Below, piece after piece: positions 1-8,200 of a DNA stretch of 57,265 nucleotides. Origin of the DNA: Pedobacter sp. UBA5917 (GTDB lineage Bacteria > Bacteroidota > Bacteroidia > Sphingobacteriales > Sphingobacteriaceae); contig NZ_DJDT01000161.1 in NCBI RefSeq assembly GCF_002432345.1, positions 1-57,265 of the forward strand, in the 5' to 3' direction. Both the position numbers and the translations under genes were made by a program. Every line of letters starts with the position of its first letter. Within the stretch, counting starts at the first letter, position 1. The notes beneath the pieces were generated by a model. The model was given only the letters and a program-made list of their open reading frames with translations, was not told where the DNA came from and did not search any database.

Positions 1-1
1 A

Positions 2-1141
2 GCAGGAATGCTTACCGATCTGTTATTGGATGGCGTTATTGCAGGTTTGGGCGGTATTTTTGTATTTATCCCACAAATAGCCATTCTTTTTGCTTTTATA
101 TCCATTTTGGAAGATACCGGCTATATGGCCCGCGTTACCTTTATGATGGATAAAGTGATGAGCAAGGTAGGTTTGAACGGAAAATCGGTGGTACCCATGA
201 TTGGTGGTCTGGCCTGTGCTGTGCCTTCTATTATGGCCGCCAGGAATATTGAGAACTGGAAAGACCGGATGATTACCATCATGGTTACCCCATTGGTAAG
301 CTGCTCAGCCAGGCTTCCGGTATATATTTTAATCATCTCCCTGATTATTCCCTCTAAAACGGTTCTTGGTATTTTTAATTTACAGGGCCTGGCGCTGATG
401 GTGATGTACCTTGTGGGTATTGTTGCTGCGGTATTAGTAGCCTGGGTGATGAAATTTATCATTAAAACCAAAGAAAGATCGTATTTCATCATGGAACTGC
501 CGGTTTACCGCATGCCAAGGTGGAAAAATGTGGCTTATACCATGTACGAGAAATCGAAAACCTTTGTTTTCGAAGCCGGTAAGGTAATTATTGCCATTTC
601 GATAATTCTTTGGGTAATGGCCTCATTCGGACCGGGAAACCGTTTTGAGAGCATCGATAAAAAATATGAATCCGCTTTGGCTGATACGACAAAAAATACT
701 GATCACATTAAAACACTGGTGGCTACCGAGAAGCTCGAAAATTCTTATGTGGGGCTTTTGGGGCACGCCATTGAACCTGCCATCCGCCCGCTGGGTTACG
801 ATTGGAAGATTGGGATTGGTTTAATTACCTCTTTTGCTGCCCGCGAAGCTTTTGTAGGGACCATGGCAACCATTTACAGTGTTGATGGTGGTGATGAAGA
901 TACAAGTACCATCCGGGAGCGTATGTCGGCCTCTAAAAACAGCCGTACAGGTTTGCCTGTTTATACCTTTGCAACAGGTATTTCGCTGATGCTTTTTTAT
1001 GCTTTTGCCATGCAGTGCATGAGTACCGTGGCCATCGTTTACCGCGAAACCAAAGGCTGGAAATGGCCGGTAATCCAGTTGGGTTATATGACGGCTATGG
1101 CTTATGTAGCGGCGCTGATTGCTTATCAGTTGTTGAAGTAA
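2..1141 (+). CDS. feoB: Ferrous iron transport protein B, C-terminal part (partial)
   Basis: FeoB is the inner-membrane Fe(II) transporter, with an N-terminal GTPase and a C-terminal membrane domain. Only the membrane part is present, because the reading frame is open to the left window edge. The visible part holds the family's Gate and FeoB_C regions: a glycine/cysteine-rich membrane stretch (GGLACAVPSIMAARN), then VTPLVSCSARLPVY with the conserved Cys, several hydrophobic segments and a terminal helix ending QLLK. The methionine at 8 is internal and not the start. A repeat-rich gap follows, with no clear intrinsic terminator. Identification is firm. GTPase motifs and any FeoA partner lie outside the window. 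Confidence 0.93.
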   Translation, partial: AGMLTDLLLDGVIAGLGGIFVFIPQIAILFAFISILEDTGYMARVTFMMDKVMSKVGLNGKSVVPMIGGLACAVPSIMAARNIENWKDRMITIMVTPLVSCSARLPVYILIISLIIPSKTVLGIFNLQGLALMVMYLVGIVAAVLVAWVMKFIIKTKERSYFIMELPVYRMPRWKNVAYTMYEKSKTFVFEAGKVIIAISIILWVMASFGPGNRFESIDKKYESALADTTKNTDHIKTLVATEKLENSYVGLLGHAIEPAIRPLGYDWKIGIGLITSFAAREAFVGTMATIYSVDGGDEDTSTIRERMSASKNSRTGLPVYTFATGISLMLFYAFAMQCMSTVAIVYRETKGWKWPVIQLGYMTAMAYVAALIAYQLLK

Positions 1142-1148
1142 TTAGACC

Positions 1149-1253
1149 CGTCATTTCGAGCGGAGTGTAACGAAGCCGAGAAATCTGTCTCGAGATAGAT
1201 CTCTCCCTGCCCGTTGCAGGCGGGTGTTCCACTGCGTTTCAGTCGAGATGACG
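1149..1253. repeat. Palindromic intergenic repeat, family A
   Basis: The ends CGTCATTTCGA (1149-1159) and TCGAGATGACG (1243-1253) are inverted copies with one mismatch. An inner palindrome surrounds CCTGCCCGTTGCAGG. The form is like REP or MITE-type extragenic palindromes. It lies just after feoB and could act as a transcript-end hairpin. Confidence 0.65.
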
Positions 1254-1535
1254 ACGTTTATTATTTAGTCTTTTTCCTTCGGTATGATTGCACCGATTTT
1301 TAGATTGCACAGATTGTAGCTTTTCACGTTTAAATTAATAGGCGAATCGATATTATTGCACTTACCTTTGTTAATAAACCCGGTAGAAGCGGTTCCGATT
1401 TAAGCATTGTTATTATTGTTTTTTGGTATGCTTGCTTGTTTCACAGGTTTCATCGGAATTAGCGGATAACGGGACTGCTGTTCCCGGAATCCTACTGAAT
1501 GTTCATTTTCTAATAGGGCACCTAATTTTTTATTT

Positions 1536-1579
1536 TAGTCACTATCCTTTGGTCTTTAGTCTTTCTGCTTTAGTCTTCC
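1536..1579. repeat. GACTAAAG/GACCAAAG tandem repeat, family D
   Basis: Read on the minus strand, this is a string of GACTAAAG and GACCAAAG units. Very similar strings occur at 36387-36432, and AGTCC-type relatives at 2336-2399, 43810-43843 and 56517-56550. Confidence 0.5.
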
Positions 1580-2056
1580 TTACCCCAATTCAATCTGTCG
1601 CTTAATACTCTCTTCTAACGAGATTAAAGTCTCTGTACGCTGGATACCGTTCACCGCCTGGATTTCTTCGTTTAAAACATGGCGTAAATGGTTGGTATCC
1701 CTGCAGATAATTTTGGCAAACATACTGTAGGCACCTGTGGTGTAATGAAGTTCTACCACTTCCTTAATTTTGCTCAGCTGTGCAACCGCATCTTTATACT
1801 GGATCCCTTTTTCCAGATAGATACCCAGAAAGGCGCAGATATCGTAACCGGCCTTCTGAGGGTCGATAATTAAGTGAGAGCCTTTTATAATGCCCATTTC
1901 CTGTAGTTTCTTCATCCTAACATGTATCGTTCCGCCCGAAACAATCAGATCTTTAGCGATTTCTGTATAGGGTTTAGTGGCATCCTGCATCAATTGCTTT
2001 AATATATCGATGTCGAGGTTGTCAATTTCTAAATTGGAATTGTCTTTTTTAAGCAT
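1580..2056 (-). CDS. Lrp/AsnC family transcriptional regulator
   Basis: The 158-residue protein has the usual family length. An N-terminal winged helix-turn-helix (about residues 13-60; IDILKQLMQDATKPYTEIA, then GTIHVRMKKLQEMGII) precedes an RAM/AsnC ligand-binding domain (about 68-150, with GAYSMFAKIICRD). Such proteins form octamers and control amino-acid metabolism in response to bound amino acids. It is transcribed away from the tRNA-like unit at 2215-2549 and shares the AT-rich region 2057-2214 with that unit's promoter, so it might regulate it. The start ATG at 2056 gives the expected short N-terminal extension. The target is unknown. Confidence 0.93.
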   Translation of the reverse strand: MLKKDNSNLEIDNLDIDILKQLMQDATKPYTEIAKDLIVSGGTIHVRMKKLQEMGIIKGSHLIIDPQKAGYDICAFLGIYLEKGIQYKDAVAQLSKIKEVVELHYTTGAYSMFAKIICRDTNHLRHVLNEEIQAVNGIQRTETLISLEESIKRQIELG

Positions 2057-2129
2057 ATTTTTGAATTATGATAAGCGAATTTACAAATATTTATCAATAT
2101 TATAAAAATAAAATTAAATGTTTAAAATA

Positions 2130-2161
2130 TTTGCAAGGTATTGGATGTTCCTTTACATTTG
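2130..2161 (+). promoter_or_regulatory. Promoter of the tRNA-like RNA unit
   Basis: TTTG at 2130-2133 and TACATTTG at 2154-2161 are 20 nt apart, matching the Bacteroidetes sigma consensus (TTTG, about 19 nt, TAnnTTTG). Transcription would start near 2165, about 50 nt before the first tRNA-like RNA. No coding gene follows it before the terminator at 2580. Confidence 0.75.
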
Positions 2162-2214
2162 TATCAAGCAATTAACAAAAAGGAAACGTTCTTTCAAAAT
2201 TGTTTAACAAAAAA

Positions 2215-2328
2215 TGTAGGGTGGTGAAACAGGCAGACACACCTCCTTGTCTCGGTGGCGGAGAATAATGGGAATATACTGGCAACAGTACTAACCACTC
2301 CTTGAAGGTTCGATTCCTTCCCCTACAG
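2215..2328 (+). ncRNA. tRNA-like RNA, copy 1 (unassigned isotype)
   Basis: The 114-nt element folds like a type II tRNA. A 7-bp acceptor stem pairs TGTAGGG (2215-2221) with CCCTACA (2321-2327), followed by G2328 in the discriminator position. The D arm (2224-2240) is Leu/Ser-like, with GTG/CAC closing pairs. The T arm is canonical: GAAGG, TTCGATT, CCTTC (2304-2320). The anticodon arm is odd: CCTCC (2242-2246) and GGTGG (2254-2258) pair with a central T-T mismatch around the loop TTGTCTC, which would place GTC as anticodon and U at position 37. The variable region is 45 nt long. It is closed by GGAG/CTCC (2260-2263, 2298-2301) and contains a hairpin TACTG-GCAA-CAGTA (2277-2290). No CCA is encoded, as in the tRNA-Ser gene here. 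I do not recognise the family. Confidence 0.7.
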
Positions 2329-2335
2329 CGGCTTT

Positions 2336-2399
2336 AGTCCTAAGTCAAGAGTCAATAGTCTTTTTAGACTTGGGACTGCAGACTTTGGACTAATGACTA
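2336..2399. repeat. AGTCC-type repeat and hairpin between the tRNA-like copies
   Basis: AGTCCTAAGTC (2336-2346) pairs with GACTTGGGACT (2367-2377) over 11 positions, including one T-G pair. Further AGTC units follow up to 2399. This belongs to the same family as the repeats at 43810 and 56517. In the transcript it could be a processing or attenuation hairpin between the two tRNA-like RNAs. Confidence 0.6.
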
Positions 2400-2404
2400 T
2401 ATAA

Positions 2405-2549
2405 TGTTGGGTGGTGAAATTGGCAGACACGCCTCCTTGTCTCGGTGGTGGGGAATAATGGGACAAACGCAGTTTATTGGGTTGACCACAAATTAATTTT
2501 TTGAACTGTAGCTAACTACCCCTTGAAGGTTCGACTCCTTCCCCAACAG
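2405..2549 (+). ncRNA. tRNA-like RNA, copy 2 (unassigned isotype)
   Basis: The 145-nt sister of the element at 2215 has acceptor stem TGTTGGG (2405-2411) with CCCAACA (2542-2548) and discriminator G2549. Stem position 4 has changed on both sides relative to copy 1 (A:T to T:A). The D arm and anticodon region are nearly identical, including CCTCC, TTGTCTC and GGTGG (2432-2448). The T arm GAAGG/TTCGACT/CCTTC (2525-2541) is canonical. The variable region is 76 nt, closed by GGGG/CCCC (2450-2453, 2519-2522), where copy 1 has GGAG/CTCC. It contains an inner hairpin CAGTT/AACTG (2470-2474, 2504-2508). AATAATGGGA after the first strand and CTAAC near the second are conserved in both copies. The paired changes argue for selection on structure. 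Confidence 0.7.
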
Positions 2550-2579
2550 CATTTTTTATGAATAATAAGTTAGTTAATT

Positions 2580-2613
2580 GAGCAATCCTGGATAGGTTGC
2601 TCTTTTTCTTTTT
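2580..2613 (+). terminator. Intrinsic terminator of the tRNA-like unit
   Basis: GAGCAA (2580-2585) pairs with TTGCTC (2597-2602), with CC/GG pairs extending inward, followed by a T-rich run to 2613. It closes the unit that starts at the 2130-2161 promoter. Confidence 0.75.
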
Positions 2614-2681
2614 AAGGCTAATTTTAACATTTTTGTAGATATATTCCTATATTACCAGTTCAATTTATTCTAACCTGTGTA

Positions 2682-3707
2682 ATGCCAGTAATGAAAAAAC
2701 GTGTATCCATAAAAGATATAGCCAAACAGTTAAATATTTCCATTACAACCGTATCGTTCGTAATCAATGGAAAAGCGAGAGAGAAGAACATCAGCGAATC
2801 GCTTACCAAAAAAGTTTTGGATCTTGTTGCCGAATTAAATTATCAGCCCAACGCCCTTGCTACCAGTTTACGAACAGGCAAAACAAAAATTATCGGTTTC
2901 CTGGTTGATGATATTTCAGAACCATTTTTCTCGGGCATTGCACGCCGCATTGATGAAATTGCCTCCAGCCTCGGTTATAAAATCCTTTTTAGCAGTACCC
3001 GTAACGATACCGAAAAAGCGATAGAGTTATTGCAGATTTTTAAAGACAGACATGTTGACGGCTACATTATGGCATTGCCCGAAGGTTTGGAAGAAGAAGT
3101 GAAAAAGCTGATCCAAACGGAGGCACCGGTTGTGCTGTTCGATCGTTATGTACAGGATGTTAATGCCGATTATGTTATTATTGCCAACGAAAACAGTACG
3201 CTCGAAGCTACCGAGCACCTGATTAACAATGGCTATAAAAATATAGGTTTTGTTACGATTGATACCGCTCAGCAACAAATGGTAGATCGTTTAACCGGTT
3301 ACGAAACCGCGGTGAAAAAGCACCAACTGCCTGCCATTGTAAAAAAGATTAGTTATGTAAATTCTGCCGAATCAATAAAAGAAATGGCAAAATTTTTTAA
3401 GAAAGAAAAACAGCTCGATGCGGTAATTTTTGCGGCCAACTATATCTGTTTGGATGGTTTAAGAACGTTCAGAAAAGAAGGTATCCATATCCATAAAGAC
3501 CTTGCTGTAGTATCTTTCGATGATTTCGAGATCCTGGAGTTCTGCGAGCCACCTGTTACGGCCATTGCGCAGCCCCTTGAAGCCATTGCCGAAAACATTA
3601 TGAAGATTTTATTGAACAAACTTAAAAAAGCTGGTAAAAACATCGGAAATGCGCAGGTATCGCTTCCAACCATTTTAAACGTACGCGCATCAAGTGCAAA
3701 AAAATAG
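2682..3707 (+). CDS. LacI family transcriptional regulator
   Basis: This 341-residue DNA-binding repressor or activator is of normal LacI/PurR length. The N-terminal HTH (about residues 7-28, VSIKDIAKQLNISITTVSFVING) is followed by a hinge helix region (YQPNALATSLRTGKTKIIGFLV). A periplasmic-binding-protein-like effector domain follows to about residue 335. Two ATGs (2682 and 2691) are possible; the second is equally plausible because the HTH begins just after it. It stands alone downstream of the tRNA-like unit's terminator, so its target is not given by context. A LacI-like CG-centred palindrome occurs in front of nagA at 10717-10726, but linking the two is speculative. Confidence 0.95.
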   Translation: MPVMKKRVSIKDIAKQLNISITTVSFVINGKAREKNISESLTKKVLDLVAELNYQPNALATSLRTGKTKIIGFLVDDISEPFFSGIARRIDEIASSLGYKILFSSTRNDTEKAIELLQIFKDRHVDGYIMALPEGLEEEVKKLIQTEAPVVLFDRYVQDVNADYVIIANENSTLEATEHLINNGYKNIGFVTIDTAQQQMVDRLTGYETAVKKHQLPAIVKKISYVNSAESIKEMAKFFKKEKQLDAVIFAANYICLDGLRTFRKEGIHIHKDLAVVSFDDFEILEFCEPPVTAIAQPLEAIAENIMKILLNKLKKAGKNIGNAQVSLPTILNVRASSAKK

Positions 3708-3712
3708 CATAA

Positions 3713-3746
3713 AAAAAGGGAAAAGATTTAAATCCATTCCCTTTTT
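3713..3746. terminator. Bidirectional terminator between the LacI gene and frr
   Basis: AAAAAGGGAA (3713-3722) and TTCCCTTTTT (3737-3746) form a perfect 10-bp inverted repeat. It gives a T-run on both strands and separates two convergent genes. Confidence 0.8.
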
Positions 3747-3764
3747 AATCATGTTTGCTACAGC

Positions 3765-4328
3765 TTAAACTGTCATTACATCTTTTTCTTTAGCTTCTGC
3801 GTGTTTATCAACTTTGATGATATAAGCATCGGTCAGTTTTTGTACTTCACCTTCGCCTGTTTTAATTTCGTCGTCTGATACACCTTCGCCTTTTAATTTC
3901 TGGATTTTAGAATTGGCATCTTTACGGATGTTACGAACGGTAACACGGCCTCTTTCTGCTTCTTCCTTTACTTTTTTAACCAGGTCTTTCCTGCGCTCTT
4001 CTGTTAGGGGAGGTACAACCAGGCGGATTACAATACCGTCATTTTGGGGATTGATACCGATATTGGCTACCTGGATAGCTTTTTCGATAACGGTTAAAAG
4101 TGATTTTTCCCAAGGTTGGATTACGATTGTCCTTGCATCCGGTGTATTGATGCTTGCTACCTGCGCCAATGCTGTAGAAGCTCCATAATAGTCAACAAAG
4201 ATACCATCCAACATTCCAGCTGATGCTTTACCAGCCCTTATTTTAGTTAATTCAGCTTCACAATGATCGATCGCTTTCTCCATAGAAGATTGCGCATCCA
4301 TTAATTGCAATTGTATGAGTTCGTTCAT
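3765..4328 (-). CDS. frr: Ribosome recycling factor
   Basis: RRF splits post-termination ribosomes together with EF-G. The 187 residues match the family's usual 185. Recognisable features are the N-terminal helix with AELTKIRAGKASAGMLDGI, the beta-sheet part with VDYYGASTALAQVASI and IQPWEKS, and the C-terminal helical arm RRKDLVKKVKEEAERGRV. It lies 41 nt downstream of pyrH and is almost certainly co-transcribed with it, the common pyrH-frr order. A strong convergent terminator follows the stop. Confidence 0.97.
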   Translation of the reverse strand: MNELIQLQLMDAQSSMEKAIDHCEAELTKIRAGKASAGMLDGIFVDYYGASTALAQVASINTPDARTIVIQPWEKSLLTVIEKAIQVANIGINPQNDGIVIRLVVPPLTEERRKDLVKKVKEEAERGRVTVRNIRKDANSKIQKLKGEGVSDDEIKTGEGEVQKLTDAYIIKVDKHAEAKEKDVMTV

Positions 4329-4369
4329 AATTGTATGTATATCTACAAAAATAATATTTTTTTTAATGC

Positions 4370-5074
4370 TTACTTCACCAATGTACCGATTGGTTCGCCA
4401 CTGGCAATTTTCATGAAGTTACCATGTTTGTTCATATCAAACACAATAATCGGAAGTTGGTTTTCCTCGCAAAGGGTAAAAGCTGTCATGTCCATTACAT
4501 TTAAGCCTTTATCGTAAACTTCCCTGAACGAAATATCATTGTACTTTGTCGCCAAAGGATCTTTTTCAGGGTCGGCAGTATAAATTCCATCAACACGTGT
4601 ACCTTTTAAAACCACATCGGCTTTAATTTCGATTGCACGTAATGCCGCTGCAGAGTCGGTTGTGAAATATGGATTTCCGGTACCGGCACCAAAAATAACC
4701 ACGCGGCCTTTTTCTAAGTGGCGTACTGCTCTTCTGCGGATAAACGGCTCACAGATCTGCTCCATTTTAATTGCAGTAAGCAAACGGGTTTTGATACCAA
4801 CTTTCTCCAATGCATCTTGCAGGGCCATAGAATTGATCACTGTTGCCAACATGCCCATGTAATCGGCCTGAGCCCTGTCCATCCCACTTTTTTCGGCGCT
4901 TAAGCCCCTAAAAATATTTCCTCCACCGATTACGATAGCGATTTCCAGTCCTTTATCGTGTACTGCTTTGATATCTTCTGCATATTGCTTAACACGATCA
5001 TTATCAATACCGTATTGTTTATCGCCCATTAGCGATTCTCCGCTAAGCTTTAGTAGGATGCGCTTGTATTTCAT
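4370..5074 (-). CDS. pyrH: UMP kinase
   Basis: The enzyme phosphorylates UMP to UDP in pyrimidine nucleotide synthesis. The 234-residue protein has the bacterial amino-acid-kinase fold: KRILLKLSGESL at the N terminus, the glycine-rich IVIGGGNIFRG, the GTGNPYFTTDSAA segment and ADVVLKGTRVDGIYTADP. It is followed by frr. In many bacteria the order rpsB-tsf-pyrH-frr is continuous. Here tsf ends about 7 kb away (12162) with four unrelated genes between. Confidence 0.97.
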   Translation of the reverse strand: MKYKRILLKLSGESLMGDKQYGIDNDRVKQYAEDIKAVHDKGLEIAIVIGGGNIFRGLSAEKSGMDRAQADYMGMLATVINSMALQDALEKVGIKTRLLTAIKMEQICEPFIRRRAVRHLEKGRVVIFGAGTGNPYFTTDSAAALRAIEIKADVVLKGTRVDGIYTADPEKDPLATKYNDISFREVYDKGLNVMDMTAFTLCEENQLPIIVFDMNKHGNFMKIASGEPIGTLVK

Positions 5075-5187
5075 GACCTCAAAAATATTAACATTTTTTT
5101 AATACCGAGCTATGCTTTTTAATAATTGATGTAAATATTTAAATAGAAATAGCGGTTTAAAGAAAAAGAGCGAATTTATTAAATAAA

Positions 5188-5220
5188 CTGCCCCCAAATA
5201 GTGTAGCTTTTTGGGGGCAG
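5188..5220 (-). terminator. Terminator of the TonB-dependent receptor gene
   Basis: CTGCCCCCAAA at 5188 pairs with TTTGGGGGCAG ending at 5220. The hairpin lies 29 nt past the stop of the minus-strand receptor gene. On the minus strand it is followed by TTTATTTAAT, a weak T-rich tail. Confidence 0.75.
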
Positions 5221-5248
5221 TAGAGAAAAAAAATATTTAAAATTATAA

Positions 5249-8200
5249 CTAGTTAAAGGTATACCGTACGCCAAACTGTGCCTGCCAGCGCGAAATCTGG
5301 TCGGTAATATTTTTATACGTGGTGGTATATGGTGTTAAATTTGCTTTGTCCTGATAAGGGAAAGAATAAGTTGGTTTTCCTGATGTTGCATCTAAACCTT
5401 TATAGGCCAGTAATACTGCGGTATTGTAGGTTGATAAGGGAATATTTGGTGTTTGGTATAAACCCCAATCGCTGTTTAACAGGTTACCAACGTTAATGAT
5501 ATCCAAACTGAACTGAAGCGTATTCCTTTTGCCTTTTGCACCTACAAAGAAATCCTGTGCGATGTGCAGATCGGCCCTTTTAAAGTACGACATGATGGCG
5601 CCGTTTCTTTTTGCAAATTGACCTCTGTGCTTGCTTAAATAGCTATCCTGACTGATGTAAGCATTTAGCTGATTCCAGATCTGATCCTGGGTGCGGGTAT
5701 CGCCAACAAAATCGGGCACTAAAATAATATCGCCTTTGTTTTGTGGAATGTAAAGTAAATCATTCGCGCCACCATCGTTGTTAATATCACCTGATGAAAC
5801 GTAACTGAATGCACCATTATTGGCCGATTCGAAAATGATACCTACTGTGGTAGCTGCATGTTTAAAATACTCTTTTTTATAGCTTAATGAAGCAATAACC
5901 CTGTTCGGCTGGATGAAGTTGGTGTTGGCCAGAACATCCGAATTTGCATCACCGGCAATGGCCCTTTGCGACCAGATAGAACTTGCGGTAGAACCACCAT
6001 CGTTTACAGATCTAGATTGACTGTAGGTATAGGCCACACTTGCATTAAAGCCACTGAAGAAAGATTTTTGTAACTGACCAGTGATGAAATATGAATAACC
6101 TTTATTGGTATTCTGCATGTAGATAAATGGCGAAATAGACGGATTTGCCGCCGTAGTACCGGTTTGTGTCGATTTTACGGTATAACGTTGCTGTCCTTCA
6201 ATTCCTGGCAGTGTAATTAAGCCCGTTGAATTATTAGGCAATGCTGCATTTGAGAAATTTACAGCGTTAATATCTTTAGTGTATGATGCTTCTAAAGTCG
6301 CAATAATACCCATTGGTAATTTTTGATCAACGGCTACGTTTGTTCTCCAGATCTGTGGATATTTAAAATCTTTCGAAGCCGCATCTACCTCATAAGAAGT
6401 ATTGGCACTAACTGTACCCGGTGCCGGGCGGTTTGCATTAACATTTGGGTTAAAAATCAACCTTGGATCGCCAGGGGTTGATACAGTAGCAGAACTGAAT
6501 AATGTTCCGGTGTTAGAAGCCTGGTTGGAAATCCATACATAAGGCACCTGACCGGTAAAAATTCCGGTTCCTCCACGTAATTGTGTGGTTTTATCTCCAA
6601 AAACGTCATAATTAAAGCCTACACGCGGCGAGAACAATAATTTTTTATTCGGAAACTTAGAAATGTCAACCTGTAAACCATTTTGGAAGGTTAATGCCGC
6701 CAAATTCGGGTTCGGATCTAACTTGGTAGGAAAATAAGTATAATCGGCACGGATACCATAAGTTAATTTGAAGTTATCACTCACCTGGTATTTATCCTGT
6801 GCATATAAACTCAGGTTATACGACGACATTTTGGCAAATGGAAACGAGCCATCGGCCAAAGCAGAGTTACGGTACGAATAACTTACTGCAGGCTGGTTAT
6901 TGATAAAATCGTCGGCTGTTCTAAAATAATATAAACCATTATAGTTGGGAGCAAAACCATTTAAAAATTTATTTAACTGGTTGCTTGTTCCGATGGTGAT
7001 TTCGTGTTTACCCGCATAAATCGAGAAATCGTCCGAAAATTGATAAATATCAGAGTTTAACAGGTTACCTGCTGTGAAAACCTCGTAACCAAAACTGGTT
7101 AAAATGCCACCGTTTCCGTTACCGATATCAACCATTGGTAATTCAGCGCCATTTGAACCGCGGAAATCCCTTAGTGCAGAATAGCCTAAAGTTAATTTGT
7201 TCGACATACTGTTGCCGATCCTGGTGTTTAATTCAACAATGCCGATGTTAAAGTTATTGTTAATGGTATAACTCGAACCGAAATAAGGCATAGAGGTTGA
7301 TGAAGGAGAACGGCTACCATTTAAACCTGCCGGAATACCCGAGCCGCTGGCCACAACCTGTCTGTTTGATTTTAAGTAGAAATATTTTGCACTTAAAGTG
7401 TTGTTTGCGTTGATATTCCAGTCTATTTTGGCCGTAATTTTATCACTTTGGGTTTTGTATGGATAATTTTCGTACGGGCCGGTCGCGTAATTGTATTTGC
7501 TCATTAAATAGTTTGATAACTTATCTAATGTAGCTGCATCTGCTGCCGAAACGTTAGCTCCTGATAAACCTGGACGTGAGGCTACAAAAGAGGTTGCTGG
7601 TGTACTGATCCTTTCCTGCTCGCCCGAAACAAAGAAAAACAATTTGTCTTTAATAATCGGTCCGCCGATATTCAAACCACGTTGGTTATAGCTGAAATCA
7701 ACAATCGGTATTTTGGTAACACCTGCCGAATATCCTGTTAAATCCGTACCTCTGGTGTAGTAGTATGCCGAGCCCTTAAAATCATTTGTTCCTGATTTTA
7801 CAATGGTATTGATACCTGCCCCGGTGAAAGATCCCTGACGAACATCGTAAGGTGCAATATCAACCTGGATCTGCTCAATCGCATCTAACGAAATTGGTTG
7901 AGAATTGGCCTGTCCACCCAAACTGCCTGATAAGCCGAAAGAGTTGTTAAATAAGGCTCCATCAACTGTTAAATTGTTGTAAGAACCGCTTCTGCCGCCA
8001 AAACTTAAACCACCAACAGTTGTAGAATTGGCAGAAGGTGTTAATTTGGTAAAATCGGATAACGAACGGCTGATGGTTGGTAAATTATCGATCTGCTGTC
8101 GAGTTATCGTTTCCCTTGCACCGGTCCGCGATGAGTTAATCACCTTATCCTGTGTTCCTTTTACCACAACATCAGCCAGGTTTTGCGAGGTTTCGGTAAG

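Larger units (their letters stand above)
1142..1579. other. Intergenic region between feoB and the Lrp gene
   Basis: This gap holds no convincing gene. It contains an imperfect palindromic element at 1149-1253 and a GACTAAAG-type tandem repeat at 1536-1579, both described separately. The remainder (about 1260-1535) is AT-rich. The open frame at 1423-1605 has no recognisable domain and runs into the end of the convergent Lrp gene, so it is not called. Confidence 0.6.

Noticed and set aside
1423..1605. 60-codon plus-strand ORF after feoB
   Set aside because: No domain, no promoter, and it overlaps the Lrp gene end and a tandem repeat.
2215..2549. Reading the two RNAs as tRNA-Leu genes with a group I intron
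   Set aside because: The inserts are only 45-76 nt, lie in the variable region rather than the anticodon, and lack group I core elements.
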